The notes: a model not told the origin generated them from the letters alone. DNA of 64,000 bases from Rhynchopus sp. YZ270_cl-10 (GCA_964035575.1 OZ037860.1:62001-126000); one strand, 5' to 3'; shown: positions 15,644-28,494, numbered from the stretch's first letter. A program made the numbers and translations.

Positions 15644-18600
15644 TGTGCCTTTTTACTCTGTCCAAAGGTGGCGCACACAGCTCAAACTCATACTCTGCCC
15701 ACGCCTTTGCAACGTCTTCTGCAGTGGTCATGTAGTTTATTATTATCATTGCAAACGTAAAACGGATGGCACGTGAGGACAGTGTTGTATTGATGCACTC
15801 TTTCAGGGCGTTACGCAAGATTGCCCCATCATGGATAAGCCCCATTTCTGCTGCAGCTGCATAAAATGTAGGATGAACAACGGAGCCTATGGTTCTCAGC
15901 TCTTCAAAGCTGCATGATCCACGCTTGCACAGAAGAAGTAGACGGAGACAGTGCAACTCCTTATCCTTTACAGGGGCCCAGTACATCCTGCCGATTGAGA
16001 GGCCTTCTCCTTCATTTCTTTTTGAGTGAGGGCCAGGTTTATAGCAGCCTTCTTCCTCGCACCACCCATATCCCGGTCTCAGCTGCCATTCCTTCTTTTC
16101 TCTGGGGTAAGAAAAGAATTCTGGGACATCATTGTAAAGTAGTTTGTCAAAGCCTTTGTAGGCTTCATGTGCTGGAATGCCTTCACGATGCTTCTTGCAT
16201 CTTTCATTTGCTTCGAAAAAGGCAAGGAGTGTACTTTTGGATTTTGCAGCCGCATCCCTTCTCCTTGAGTCATCACCATAATTCTTTAAAGGAAAGTACA
16301 CCCTCTGCTCATCTTCGAGGTGGATGTGGAGTCTCTGCACTCCTGGGTAAATCCGCACCATCTTTGTTCCGAGTAGGTACCCACAAGCATCAGCCGCAGT
16401 CAAACAATGTGCCTTCAGAAACCTCATAATGCTCCCAGTGGTCGTGGTCGTTGTTGTGGTTTTTGCTTCTGATGGCCCTCCTTTATGCTTTGTATCTTCC
16501 TTTATCACACCATCTACCTCATTCTCCCCCTTGAATAAGTATTTGAACAAATATTTAGCAGCAAGAATCCCGCGCACTGCCTCAATGTTGATGTGGCACT
16601 GGTACTTGAGGAGAAGATACGCATTGTAGGGAACCACCCACCTGTTGTTCCTCTGGTTTGGGTGAGTAGTTTCCCCTGGGTGTTTTTCTTTCCATTTCTT
16701 CACAACGTCTGGATCCACATAAGACAGTATCCCATGATCCCTTCTTATGACAAAGGCGTAGCCATCATTGCCAGAGGTGGTGAAATCTCTGAAGTCCTTG
16801 GGGAAGTTGGACTTGCAATATTTGCACTTTCCATCCTTTCCCTTCTGTAGACAGGGAGAGCCTCTATTTTTAAGGCAGTCATTGTGCATGAGGTACTCGC
16901 TTACAGCTTTGTAGAGGTTAGGATGTGTTTCTGGGTCCGGGAGCTCAGCATGCACGATGTGGTCGATGTTGAACGGGTCCTTAGGTGACGTTTTATTGTT
17001 GTTCCAAAGGATTGCGTGGCAGTGAGGGAGCCCTCTCTTCTGGTACTCGGTCACCATCACCATTGCAATATTTTGTCCAAGAACATTCTTTTTGCGTATG
17101 TCGTCCACAAGTTCCTTGACTTTTAAGTCGAACACACGGTGAACAAGCTCCGGACGGTCGAGGGCCGTTTCTCCTTCGAGAAGATTGGATTGTATCTCCT
17201 CCCACATCGGGTTGCATGTCATTGTGAGAAAGAAATCAGCTTTCCCATACTTTGCGTATATTGCAAGTGTGTCGTTGAGTAATTGTGCCCTCGCAGCTAC
17301 TCCTCTCTCAAATGAAGAAGGCATAGAGATTTCGTTTGTCGGTGGAATCTGTTTCCCAGAGGTGATGTCTTTCTTGGAGGCGTAGCCCATTCCCCTTCCA
17401 ACAATATGGTATTTCAGTCGCTGATACATGCCACGCATCGCCATGTCGATGAAGAACTGCTGTGTCAGCGTTCCATGCATGAGCAGGGGGTTGTAGGACA
17501 ACGGGTCTTTGCTGCTGTTCGGACGGTGGTGCATGAGATATGTTGCGTACTGCTTTGCTGAGATGAATGTTGAAGATGGTGTCGTTTCAGCTAGGTTAGT
17601 AGCGTTGCGAAGAACCTCATGCATTGAGTCCACAGCTCTGTCTTCTTCTGCACAACGTTCCCATCCACCATTCCACTCTTCAGGGTCTACCTGCATCGCA
17701 TCATCCTTTTCACCGCTGTTGAGCGCTTCAGGGTTTGGTGCTGTTGGTTCAGGGTTGTTCGTGTTTTGGGCATCATCATCATCATCATCATCACTGTCAG
17801 ATGCAGCTCCGCGGTTCACCACCCTGTGAGGCATCTTCAGGCGGAACCCATTATTCTCGGTGGGATTCAGATGGGCTAATGGATATGAAATCAGTTCATA
17901 GAGTTGGTTAAAGTCATCAATGATGATTGGTGCGTTCCACTTTGGATCCTTACCCCCATTTTCAGCACACGTAAACATTGGGTACACAGTAAATTTGCGC
18001 TCTGCAGGTGCGGCTTCATCGATGGTGTAGAACATCTTAACAGCACCCTTTGCCTCATCGGTTGTATATTCTGACCCTGTCTTGCTTGCCAGGACTTCAT
18101 GGAAGTCAATCCTCATCTTCTTCAGCTCATCCTCGCGACCCTTATACTGCTGTGAAATTGCTTTGAACTTTGCTGCAAATGCATTGTCTCCAAGAAGAAG
18201 ATGACACTTCTCAGCAAGACCAAGAAGATTGTCAGGGAGGACCCCTCCAGTCATGCTTTTTTTATTGTCTGTGCTGCTGACGTTTGGATCAACAAACCAG
18301 GACTCTGTGAGAGCATCGTCATAAAAGCCATTGAATTTTTTTAATCCCCTACCTTCCAGAGCCACTGCTGAGAAGCCCTTTGGCACACGGCTGTCTCGGC
18401 GGATTTTGTTCTCTACCATCGCGAAGAATGCGTTCAGCTGAATTGAAACCCTTTTGTAGAATTTGTCCTGAAGAAGTTCAAGGTGGTCTTGGCTGATTAT
18501 TTTGGGCATATCTGGCAGGGACACCTTTCCACCAGTGCAGCATATTTTTGATGACTCTCCACGAAACAGCAATGCCCCGCAATGCTTGCAGGGTTTGTCC

Positions 18601-20309
18601 ATCTCTCCGCATGAGTGCTTCTTAATGCTGTCATCCACCTCTTCGCGCAGTGCTGCCCCCAGGTGCCGGTAGGTGAATATTTTTTTGACTCCCTGTCTCT
18701 GCAGCTTTCTGTTTAGATCAGCTCTTTGTTCCTCAACAATACTGCTCTGTTTTTCCATCTGAAACTCTGCTTCGTGAAACAGGGTCCCAGACATGTATTT
18801 TGCCTCTGACTGTACAACGTCAAAATCAGCTTTGGAATGTTTCTCTATAAGCTCCCCCATGAGGTTCTGCTCTTTGATCATGAGCTCCTTGAGGTTTCTT
18901 ATTTGCCGTGCACTCCATATAGACTTTGCTTCCTCCACAGAAGCTGGGTCGAACACCATTTTTGACATTGGGTCCACGTTTCTCAGCGTAACAAAACTGG
19001 CCTCATGCTCAAGCAAAAAAATCCTAGCTTTAACCTCCTCAAGCTCATCAAGTTTGGTATACGTCTGCTGCCTTTTTGTTTCAAGTGACTTTAGCTTTCT
19101 GAGATCCCATTTTTTTTGCATGATGTCGACCACACAGTCGTTGAAGGTGTGAGATTTTGGTTTGTTGTCCTTAATCAAGGGAACATTTATGTGTGACCAC
19201 AGCAGCACTTTTTGGAACCTTAGCAGATTATCCTGTGTGGCATAGTATGGCCTTGAAGAAGTCCTTAACGCCGAAATGCGAAATACTTCAGCTGAATGGA
19301 ACAGCCAGGAAAATAACGGCGGTGTGTAATCGTTGAAGTCAAAGTACTGGGGAAGTTCTATGGCTGCCAAACACAAAACTGCTGCAACACTAGCAGACAG
19401 TGCAGGTGTTATAGCACTCACATTCTCCTTTTGTAACTCTCTCTCATCCTGTCCAAGCAAAATGTATGAAAGATAGTCCATTTTGCAATTGAGAGTTTTG
19501 AACCTCAGGCAGTATTGTGTGATGTGTTTCAGTAGAATATTTACCTCTGCAAACTGTGCATAGCAGTACGGACATGTTTTTTCGCAGGTTGCTGCATGTG
19601 ATTTCATGTTTTTAACCTCGGTGAATTCTTCCCCACAGTGCTCACAGCAAAGTTTTCCTAAGCACGCATGATTTTCCTTCTGTGCCTGCAGAGGTGATGA
19701 AAAACTGCGCCTACAAAGAGTACAGGCAGGTTGACATTTTTTCAGATGCTCCGTCAATTTGTGAATACGTTTGTATGTAGCATCGCAATTAGGACATTTG
19801 AAACGGCCGTCTGAAGTCTTATCCAGTTTTTGCTTCTTGGGGGGTGGCACATCAGGAGTAGAAGGTGCTTCCTGAGGAGAAGGAGTAGAAGGTGCTTCCT
19901 GAAACCCACCTGTGCAGCCCTTCTGATGATTGTGCCTCTCAAGGAAATTAGAAAACGTAATTCTGCACTTTGGACACGTTTTTTTGCATTTTTTTGAGCC
20001 TTTTTTGTGTGCTTTGAGCTGTTTATCTACTGCAAAGCTGGCACCACAGTTTTCACAAATGAAAGGTTTCTGCTCCTGCGCACTTCTTGGTTCATCATCT
20101 CCCCTCTTCCGTTTTGTACTGCATTCTACTGTTGTAGGTTCATTGCGCTCATCTTCTGTTTTTTCCTTTTCTTCATCATCCTCTCCAGTCTGTTTTTGAA
20201 AAGCTTCTGTATCATCTTCTTCTGCCTCCTGTGTTGCTTCTTTTGTTGTCTTAGGCTTTTTGTCAGCACGCCCATCCGCAGACCCGCTCTCACTACGTTG
20301 CCTTTTCAT
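15512..20309 (-). pseudogene. Helitron Rep-helicase gene, truncated after the Rep domain
   Basis: Starts at the same Met (KRQRSESG follows) as the complete genes in units 4-6 and is collinear with them for about 1555 codons, through the zinc fingers, the HUH motif PHCHAILW and the tyrosine motif KYLFKYLFKG. It breaks just before the helicase. From 15643 to 15512 a 132-bp copy of the tyrosine segment (also at 16454-16585) is fused in frame after RVKR. The frame then runs out through the antisense of the GC-rich ORF. Walker A/B and OTU are absent, so it cannot make a complete transposase. An upstream in-frame ATG adds 29 residues, but the chosen Met matches the start in unit 1. Confidence 0.85.
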
Positions 20310-20841
20310 ATTATTTATGCCATGTGTTCCTATGCTAATGTATGTGAAGAAAGAAGGAATCTGGGAAACAATGTGAATAGAAATATTAATTCTCATTAAA
20401 CTCTCTTTCGTTTTGGGGAAGTGTTTCCCTCTTCAGCTTATGTTGTCTTTGTATTAGCCTTCTTATTAGTGTGCCCATCATCAGATCTTTCCTCGCTTTT
20501 GTTGTCTTTTCATTTTTTTTTTTGCAAAAAGTAAAGTACCCAGACCACTGTTATGTTAGTTTTGAATAGTTGTGATAAATTGCTAGAAATTGTATTGTAG
20601 AAAATATAAAATGGTGGGTGGGAGAAAGTTTTGAGTTTTCAAGAAGGAAAATAAAAAAGTCTCACAACTAAGTTTTCAAAAAAAAATAATTAAAAAATGA
20701 TCTTGAAAATTTTGACAAAAATTAAAACCAATCTGCATGTGCATTAAAAAAAGGGGAACCCATATTTTTGCGCAGGAAGAAGTAATTTGCACATTCTCTG
20801 CGATAAGAAATACCCCCAAACGAAAAAAAAAAAATTATTCT

Positions 20842-21406
20842 CTAATGATGTGCTTTATTGTGCTGGAAAAGAGCACCTTTGTGTTGAAATTCCCTTCCCC
20901 TCCAAGTACTAGAGCATTCGTGAGCATAACACGTCTTTGCTATTTTTTCGTCTTCTGCTGCTTCGCGCTTTCTCTTTCTGTCTAGCTCCTGTTGAGTTTG
21001 AGTTGTTGAAAGTGATACTTGAAAAGTTGATACATACCTTTTTCATGTCCTGACACAGAAGGAACACTTCGTTCAGCTGTTTCTTGAGATCTGAGACAGT
21101 CTGTTTCACCTCTTTCAGCTCTTCAGTCACTGAGGAAAAGCTTTCTGCAGAAACAGGAATTTCCAATGCTGCGGCCTGTTCTGACGGAAGCACAGAGTCC
21201 TTCTGAGTTTGCTCCTCTGTTTTAACGCCTTGCTCCTGTACCTTCGTTAGTACTGTCTCCTTCTTCTGGGAGCACACTGGAATTGGTGGCAATTCCTCAT
21301 TCTCATGAGGAGCTTGATCCTGCACATTGAACACCGCCAACATGCTTGGTGCATCTTTCTTCTGCACAAAGGGCACTGGCTTCCGCTTAATCTTCATGGT
21401 GTTCAT
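20842..21406 (-). CDS. Helitron orfA, unit 0 (171 aa, spliced)
   Basis: A two-exon gene just inside the 5' end of the unit. Exon 1 is 21038-21406 (123 codons from Met-Asn-Thr-Met) and exon 2 is 20842-20988. The 49-nt intron has donor AAG|GTATGT and acceptor CAACAG|GAG and is phase 0. The product has a Lys-rich start (KIKRKPVPFVQKK), a Glu/Gln-rich middle, a predicted coiled coil (about residues 85-123, EELKEVKQTVSDLKKQLNEV), then a basic DRKRKRE nuclear-signal-like stretch and a Cys/His tail. I recognise no family. It is intact in all six complete 5' ends in the window, including those of deleted units, which suggests a job in transposition or gene control. Being the most 5' gene, it could be driven from the ~210 bp between the unit end and its ATG. 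Confidence 0.8.
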
Positions 21407-21617
21407 AGTTTTTTGAGAAATAGTTCACCTGTTTTTGGTGTGTGAGTACAAAAGTGCTATGAAAAGAGAAATGAGGGGTGAGCCAAGTTTAATTCATTTT
21501 TCTATTCAATTTTTTCGGCATTCACATTTGTAAAAATGCAAAACCTTCAGACAATAAAAAATAAGTTCTGTTCACAACCACACCAGCCTCCTACATTTTA
21601 GCGAGCTTTCTTCTTGT

Positions 21618-21649
21618 GCGGGTTTGCGGGTTTGCGGGTTTGCGGGTTT
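21618..21649. repeat. (GCGGGTTT)4 junction spacer, units 1/0
   Basis: Exactly four 8-bp copies (32 bp) between the 5' end of unit 0 and the CTAG 3' end of unit 1. The same 32 bp sits at three more junctions, whereas the junctions between the 10.7-kb units have none. Confidence 0.95.
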
Positions 21650-22129
21650 CTAGTTATTACGGAATAGAGGGCTTGCTTTTGGCATCTCATCTTTCATGGC
21701 GGTTTGCTACTTCCGAGTGATTCTGATATGATACTCCAGTAGTATGGGGCCCAGAAACGACAGCCCCGACCGGGGGCCTCAGTCCCCAGGATCTGGGAAT
21801 ATCTAAAATGTGTGCGGCATTTCACGGCTATTTTTGTGAGTAAAATTGCGATATTTTGTGTTTCTGAGGTACTGGGTGTATATGTTATAAAATTTCAAAA
21901 AACGAGATAACCATGAAATATGGCCAGTATCCCCATAAAATGAGGCTATTGCGACCCTGGAGGCCCACTTTTGACACTTAGGGCCAAATTTAGGTGTGTA
22001 AGAGTATCGGCTTGAAAATATTTTTTTTCGTGATTTTTGGGGTCATTTTCTGGCTGGGAAAATTGGGCCACATATAACTACAACTGCTCAAAAGGTCAAA
22101 TCAGTGGCTTTAAATGACTCATTGGGCAT

Positions 22130-22935
22130 TTTTATGACCTGGACATGGGGGTCAGATTCCATTTTTAACATGATTAAAATTGGTCACAAGACCCTGAGAG
22201 AAAACCCAAGGTCAAATTGACCTTGAGTACCAGGTCAAATTTGTGTGGAAAAATTTTTCAGTACCTAATTTCTGATGCTCAAAAGTACAAAATTCCTTCG
22301 GCAATGGCTTCATAGGACATTTCCATAACCTGGACATGGGGGTCAGACTCCACTTTTGACCACCTAAAATTTGGTCATACACATGTATGAGACCCAAAAA
22401 CCAGGATTTTTGACCAAAAAAAATTTCCCAGCAATTTTTGCCTACAAAAAATCGAAAAAAAAAATTTTTGATTTTGGCTCTCCGGAGTCTGTGCGTGCTG
22501 TGGTGGGGTCAATTTGCGCTGAGAAATGGGTATTTTTGACCTAAAATGCATGGATCAGTTTTTTCATGATTTTTGGTGTTTTTGGTGTTTTGTGTGGGTT
22601 TTTTGGTCAGTACCTAATTTCTGATGCTCAAAAGTACAAAATTCCTTCGGCAATGGCTTCATAGGACATTTCCATAACCTGGACATGGGGGTCAGACTCC
22701 ACTTTTGACCACCTGAAATTTGGTCATACACATGTATGAGACCCAAAAACCAGGATTTTTGACCAAAAAAAAATTTCCCACCAATTTTTGCCTACAAAAA
22801 ATCGAAAAAAAAAAAATTTGATTTTGGCTCTCCGGAGTCTGTGCGTGCAGTGATGGGGTCAATTTGCGCTGAGAAATGGGTATTTTTGACCTAAAATGCA
22901 TGTATCAGTTTTTACATGTTTTTTGGTTTTTGTGT
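22130..22935. repeat. ~350-bp tandem repeat in the 3' region of unit 1
   Basis: A segment starting CAGTACCTAATTTCTGATGC at 22259 is repeated at 22608 with few changes, including CCTGGACATGGGGGTCAG, ACACATGTATGAGACC and CTCCGGAGTCTGTGCGTGC. A more degenerate partial copy precedes it near 22135. Equivalent repeats lie at about 27.42-28.23 kb, 30.3-31.1 kb, 33.2-33.9 kb and in later units. They are non-coding and may hold replication or termination signals. Confidence 0.85.
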
Positions 22936-23475
22936 AAGTTCCTGTAGGACAGTTGGGTTGATTGGTAAGTAATTTACAACTGGAAAACTAGGTGGATCGA
23001 TTCTTTTGTGCGTTTTTACTACAGAAATATTCTGTTTTCCCTTTTTTTCTTTTTTTGATCTTTATTTTTGTGGCATGACAATACTCTCACCGGCCAAAGT
23101 GAGCGCCTTCTTCAAGGTGTAGTCTTTCTTTTGTTTAAGCTATGTTTTAACCTATTTCCTTATTTTTTTCAATCCAAGACAAAAATACTTCTTCATCACA
23201 AGAGATTACCTCCGGCTGGGAAGAAAAAAACAACAAAACTGCTGATGAAACCGGTAACCTGAAACCGGTCAAAAAGTATCTGACAATTTCCAAACTAATT
23301 GATTTTTTTTAAACTAAACAAACTCCACAAAAACAGTTTGATTTATCCATCACAAGATAGAGTCAAAACTCCAATTAATAACTTATGATAACCTTTTTTT
23401 CTTTTTTTATGCAATCAACAAAATCCCAAAAATACAACAATATAAAAAAAGCAACACACAAAATATTCACAATTT

Positions 23476-25819
23476 TTAAATAATTTGAAAGTCAGAAAAA
23501 ATCTTTGATGGAAATGTTGGAGACAATAGGGCTTTTTTGTGTGCTTTCAATATATTTCCATCAGTTCCCGTACCAATGTTAAAATGGTCAGGATAAAAAG
23601 TTTGCACTAACAGCAGTCTATTTTGTGGTGGTATTTTTTCGAGAATCTCTTCAGGAGAAAGATCCTTTGGCAAAAAATGAAAACAAGAGTAGCCATCATT
23701 TTCAAATGTTCTAGAAGTTACAACAGTGATGAGAACATGATGCATAACTGACATTAATGCTATCTCAGTGTCCTGTGCATATTTGTCAGCTGCCCTAAGC
23801 TGAACACGGCTGAGTATGATATCAAAGCTTCTGTTGTTTTATGATAGTGGTTAGTATGAAGTCAAGCAGTTACAAGAAGTACATACGTATTTTTGTCTCC
23901 ACTTATGAGGGGATGCTCCCTGAACAGAATCTCATTTTCTTCTAAGAATGCTCCAAAGGTTCTACGAAGACTGAACCCATCATCTACTTTCCCAGTGAGA
24001 AGCTGCTGCACTGCATGATAGAAACAAGTTCCATCACCTCGAACATTTATTAGTTGCAGATCACATATCGACAGAACATCCTGCAGATTGTAATATCCAT
24101 CTGGTATGGAATTTGATCTTCCCCTGTTGTTTAATTATGATTAAATCATAGACAAATGATCACATACATATATTTTTCAGAAACTGTTGTTGACATTTGC
24201 AAAGCTTTTGAAAGTTTCTTGCTGTTGTCGATTGTCTTCTCCCTGTACATTATTTTTATGTAAATTATGCACCAATATTTTCCAACATACCTGTCATCCT
24301 CTGGATACTTAAACGGATGGTAATCTTCTCTGAAGTTTTCATTTTCATATGTTACTTCTGCAAGAAGCCTCCCACAAGCAGGATTGCAGGCTTCATATTC
24401 ATCATCATCAATAGGGCTCTCTCCATCAGCAGATGTTTGCAGGTTTTTGGGTTTGCGTATCACAGACGGGTCTTCTGTTGGGTTTGCTGCAATATCATGT
24501 AGGCTTTTTGCATAGTCTGCTTCTGTGAGCCTCAGGTCACGCTTAAGCTGCTTCCTCCTTTCCGCACTGAGATTCATTTTGATTCCCCCAACAGACTCCT
24601 CAACTGCAGATATGACCTCCTGGTGGACGCAGTTGTAGAGATATGTGTCACCTCTAGGTGGAAGACAAATCTTGATGTCGGTCCTGCTGCACACCCTTGA
24701 CATTGCAACGTACAGATGGCCATGAGAAAAGCAGGGCGACTGTGACACATCAAGGCCCACCCTACGGAGCGTTTGCCCCTGCGATTTATTAATAGTCATT
24801 GCAAAGGAGAGTCTTACAGGAAACTGCTGACGCGTAAAATCAATCGTTAAATCCTTCGCGTCACCGTCGCAGGGAAGCCTAGGGATGGCAACTGGATGTG
24901 GTCTATCTGACCCGTTATTCTTTTTCCACTCGCATTCTTCTGTCAGGTTGGTGCAGACAAGGATGTTCTTCTTCACCTCCTTCACAACAAGGCGCGTCCC
25001 ATTGCAGAGTCCTCCTGCTGGGTCTAGGTTCTTTAGAAGCATCACTATGCAGTTCACCTTCAAGTTTAGAGCGTGTGGAGGAAGACGCGGATGGTCCATT
25101 TTATTTAGGGCCTCTGTGGAGAAGAACTCGGCTGCGGTGGGATCCTTGCACGTGTCCTCTGACAGGCTGGTGATTGTATTCCCGGGGAATCTGCTGAGAA
25201 TTTTTTCGTTCATAAACACCTGGCGTTCGTTTGTTGGGCACAACAGCGCACAATTCTCATAATGTCCCTCACTGATGCCTGGAAAGGTAAAAGAAATCAG
25301 ACTAAGGTTTTTCACATCATCAAACTCTTCACCACAGTGCTGACAGCAGATCTTCCCTAAGCACATATGGTTTTCTTCACACTCCCGTCTACACAATATG
25401 CACACCTTCACACATTTTTCAAGGTGCTCATTTAGTTTCCATACATTTTTGTACGAAGCATCACATTGCGAACATGTAAAACGGTTATTTTTTTTATCAG
25501 CTTCCATCTTGGGTTTCTTCTGGGGTGGGGCTGTCTGACATTCTCCTGCACAGGTCTTTTGGTGTTTGTATCTAGCATTCTTAGACGGAAACCTCACTCG
25601 GCACTTTGGGCAAGTTTCTTTGCACTTCTTTGTCTGTTTGTGATTCTTGCTCTGCTTTTCATGTGTAAAGTATGAGCCACAATGGTCGCACATAAATCCC
25701 TCATCATCTCTCTTTCGTTTTGGGGAAGTGTTTCCCTCTTCAGCTTCTGTTGTCTTTGTATTAGCCTTCTTCTTAGTGTGCCCATCATCAGATCTTTCCT
25801 CGCTTCGTTGTCTTTTCAT
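23476..25819 (-). CDS. Helitron-derived zinc finger-helicase tail-OTU protein (731 aa, spliced)
   Basis: Four exons: 24291-25819, 24168-24242, 23887-24123 and 23476-23830. All donors are GTATGT, acceptors end CAG, and the exon lengths total 2196 nt with no internal stop. Residues 1-170 are nuclear-signal-like KRKR and C2H2-type fingers (CDHCGSYF, CSQCDASYK, CCQHCGEEF). Then comes an in-frame join near 25300 to the helicase C-terminal half (NKSQGQTL, LYVAMSRVCSR), which lacks Walker A and B. The C-terminal part is an OTU cysteine-protease domain with GDGTCFYHAVQQLL holding the catalytic Cys and a later DHFNIG holding the likely His. Because Rep is absent it cannot start transposition, but it stays fully open. 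It could act as a competitor or regulator, or may just be young. Confidence 0.78.
24435..24458. repeat. Degenerate GGGTTTGC insert inside the unit 1 gene
   Basis: 24 bp (eight codons, read as RKPKNLQT on the minus strand) present here but missing from the matching place in units 4-6, where ENPAVV runs on to SPDADGSPIDD. The word GGGTTTGCG and two partial copies are visible. The reading frame is kept. Confidence 0.7.
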
Positions 25820-26139
25820 TTTTTTTGCAAAAAGTAAAGTACCCAGACCACTGTTATGTGAGTTTTGAATAGTTGTGATAAATTGCTAGAAATTGTATTG
25901 TAGAAAATATAAAATGGTGGGTGGGAGAAAGTTTTGCGTTTTCAAGAAGGAAAATAAAAAAGTCTCACAACTAAGTTTTCAAAAAAAAATAATTAAAAAA
26001 TGATCTTGAAAATTTTGACAAAATTAAAACCAATCTGCATATAAAAAAGGGGAACCCATATTTTTGCGCAGGAAGAAGTAATTTGCACATTCTCTGCGAT
26101 AAGAAATACCCCCAAACGAAAAAAAAAATAAATTATTCT

Positions 26140-26704
26140 CTAATGATGTGCTTTATTGTGCTGGAAAAGAGCACCTTTCTGTTGAAATTCCCTTCCCCTC
26201 CAAGTACTAGAGCATTCGTGAGCATAACACGTCTTTTCCATTTTTTCGTCTTCTGCTGCTTCGCGCTTTCTCTTTCTGTCTAGCTCCTGTTGAGTTTCAG
26301 TTGTTGAAAGTGATACTTGAAAAGTTGATACATACCTTTTTCATGTCCTGACACAGAAGGAACACTTCGTTCAGCTGTTTCTTGAGATCTGAGACAGTCT
26401 GTTTCACCTCTTTCAGCTCTTCAGTCACTGAGGAAAAGCTTTCTGCAGAAACAGGAATTTCCAATGCTGCGGCCTGTTCTGACGGAAGCACAGATTCCTT
26501 CTGAGTTTGCTCCTCTGTTTTAACGCCTTGCTCCTGTACCTTCGTTAGTACTGTCTCCTTCTTCTGGGAGCACACTGGAATTGGTGGCAATTCCTCACTC
26601 TCATGAGGAGCTTGATCCTGCACATTGAACACCGGCAACATGCTTGGTGCATCTTTCTTCTGCACAAAGGGCACTGGCTTCCGCTTAATCTTCATGGTGT
26701 TCAT
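26140..26704 (-). CDS. Helitron orfA, unit 1 (171 aa, spliced)
   Basis: Same two-exon plan as in unit 0, with the GTATGT donor and CAACAG acceptor kept. A few residues differ from unit 0 (for example ESEELPP for ENEELPP and MLPVF for MLAVF). An in-frame stop now lies inside the intron, so splicing is needed for the full product. This supports the intron call. Confidence 0.8.
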
Positions 26705-26915
26705 AGTTTTTTGAGAAATAGTTCACCTGTTTTTGGTGTGTGAGTACACAAATGCTATGAAAAGAGAAATGAGGGGTGAGCCAAGTTCAATTCATTTTTC
26801 TATTCAATTTTTTCGGCTTTCACATTTGTAAAAATGCAAAACCTTCATACAATAAAAAAAAAATTCTGTTCACAACCACACCAGCCTCCTACATTTTAGC
26901 GAGCTTTCTTCTAGT

Positions 26916-26947
26916 GCGGGTTTGCGGGTTTGCGGGTTTGCGGGTTT
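26916..26947. repeat. (GCGGGTTT)4 junction spacer, units 2/1
   Basis: Four perfect 8-bp copies between the 5' end of unit 1 and the CTAG end of unit 2. Confidence 0.95.
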
Positions 26948-28494
26948 CTAGTTATTACGGGTTTGAGGGGTACAAAATGGCGACGCTGCAGGATTGCTGG
27001 ATCGCGTGGTCCCAGTATTTCTGATAATACACTCCGGTAGATTGGGGCCCAAAAACGACGTAATGTACTGGGTTTGGATGTTAGCATTTTCTGAAGATAC
27101 CTAAAATGGGTGCGGCATTTCACGGCTATTTTTGTGAAGGAATTGACGATATTTTGTGGTTCTAAGGTGTGTGTATTGTATGTGACGAAAATTTCAAAAT
27201 GTGACATAAGTATGAAATATGGCCAGTATGCCCATAAAATGAGGCCATTGCAACCCTGGAGGACCACATTGGACATATTGGGCCAAATTTAGGTGTGTAA
27301 GTGTATCGGCTTTAAAATATTTTTTTTCGTGATTTTTGGGGTCATTTTTTGGCTGGGAAAATTGGGCCACATTTAACCACAACTACTCAAAACATCAAAT
27401 CTGTGGCTTTAATGGACTGATTGGGCGTTTTTATGACCTGGACATGGGGGTCAGATACCATTTTAGACATGTTAAAAATTGGTCAGAAGACCCTGAGAGA
27501 AGAACCAAGGTCAAATTGACCTTGAGTACTGGGTCAAATTTGTGTGGGAAAAATGCCCAGTACATAATTGTTGATGCGCAAAAGTGCAAAATTCCTTCAG
27601 CAATGGCTTCATATGACATTTCCATAACCTGGACATGGGGGTCAGACTCCACTTTTGACCACCTAAAATTTGGTCATACACATGTATGAGACCCCAAAAA
27701 CCAGGATTTTGACCAAAAAATTTTTCCCAGCAATTTTTGCCTACAAAAAATCGAAAAAAAAATTTTTTGATTTTGGCTCTCCGGAGTCTGTGCGTGCTGT
27801 GGTGGGGTCAATTTGCGCTGAGAAATGGGTATTTTTGACCTAAAATGCATGGATCAGTTTTTTCATGATTTTTGGTGTTTTTGGTGTTTTGTGTGGGTTT
27901 TTTGGTCAGTACCTAATTTCTGATGCTCAAAAGTACAAAATTCCTTCGGCAATGGCTTCATAGGACATTTCCATAACCTGGACATGGGGGTCAGACTCCA
28001 CTTTTGACCACCTGAAATTTGGTCATACACATGTATGAGACCCAAAAACCAGGATTTTTGACCAAAAAAAATTTTCCCACCAATTTTTGCCTACAAAAAA
28101 TCGAAAAAAAAAAATTTTGATTTTGGCTCTCCGGAGTCTGTGCGTGCTGTGGTGGGGTCAATTTGCGCTGAGAAATGGGTATTTTTGACCTAAAATGCAT
28201 GTATCAGTTTTTACATGTTTTTTGGTTTTTGTGTAAGTTCCTGTAGGACAGTTGGGTTGATTGGTAAGTAATTTACAACTGGAAAACTAGGTGGATCGAT
28301 TCTTTTGTGCGTTTTTACTACAGAAATATTCTGTTTTCCCTTTTTTTCTTTTTTTGATCTTTATTTTTGTGGCATGACAATACTCTCACCGGCCAAAGTG
28401 AGCGCCTTCTTCAAGGTGTAGTCTTTCTTTTGTTTAAGCTATGTTTTAACCTATTTCCTTATTTTTTTCAATCCAAGACAAAAATACTTCTTCA

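Larger units (their letters stand above)
15512..21617 (-). mobile_element. Helitron unit 0: autonomous type, 3' end missing
   Basis: Reading 5' to 3' on the minus strand: 5' end ACAAGAAGAAAGCTCGC (21617), intact orfA, a decayed zinc-finger fragment (20401-20513), then the zinc-finger/Rep half of the large gene. The helicase, OTU region and 3' end are absent. At 15643 the sequence jumps back to a second copy of the Rep tyrosine segment and then stops at AAACCCGC repeats. The retained part is nearly identical to units 4-6. It shares the 5' end sequence of the 10.7-kb units, not that of units 1-3. Confidence 0.9.
21650..26915 (-). mobile_element. Helitron unit 1: 5.27 kb, internally deleted, diverged family
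   Basis: Runs from 5' end ACTAGAAGAAAGC (26915) to 3' CTAG (21650) on the minus strand. It holds orfA, and a gene fusing zinc fingers to the helicase tail and OTU. The Rep domain and helicase motifs I-III are gone. The 3' 1.8 kb (21650-23475) is non-coding, with a ~350-bp tandem duplication and several copies of CCTGGACATGGGGGTCAG. Protein and DNA differ from units 4-6 throughout, so it is a separate lineage that shares 5' sequences with units 2 and 3. Confidence 0.88.

Noticed and set aside
15914-16429. Plus-strand frames inside the Helitron genes (also in the matching places of units 4-6)
   Set aside because: They are antisense shadows of the conserved Rep/helicase frame and have no recognisable domains.
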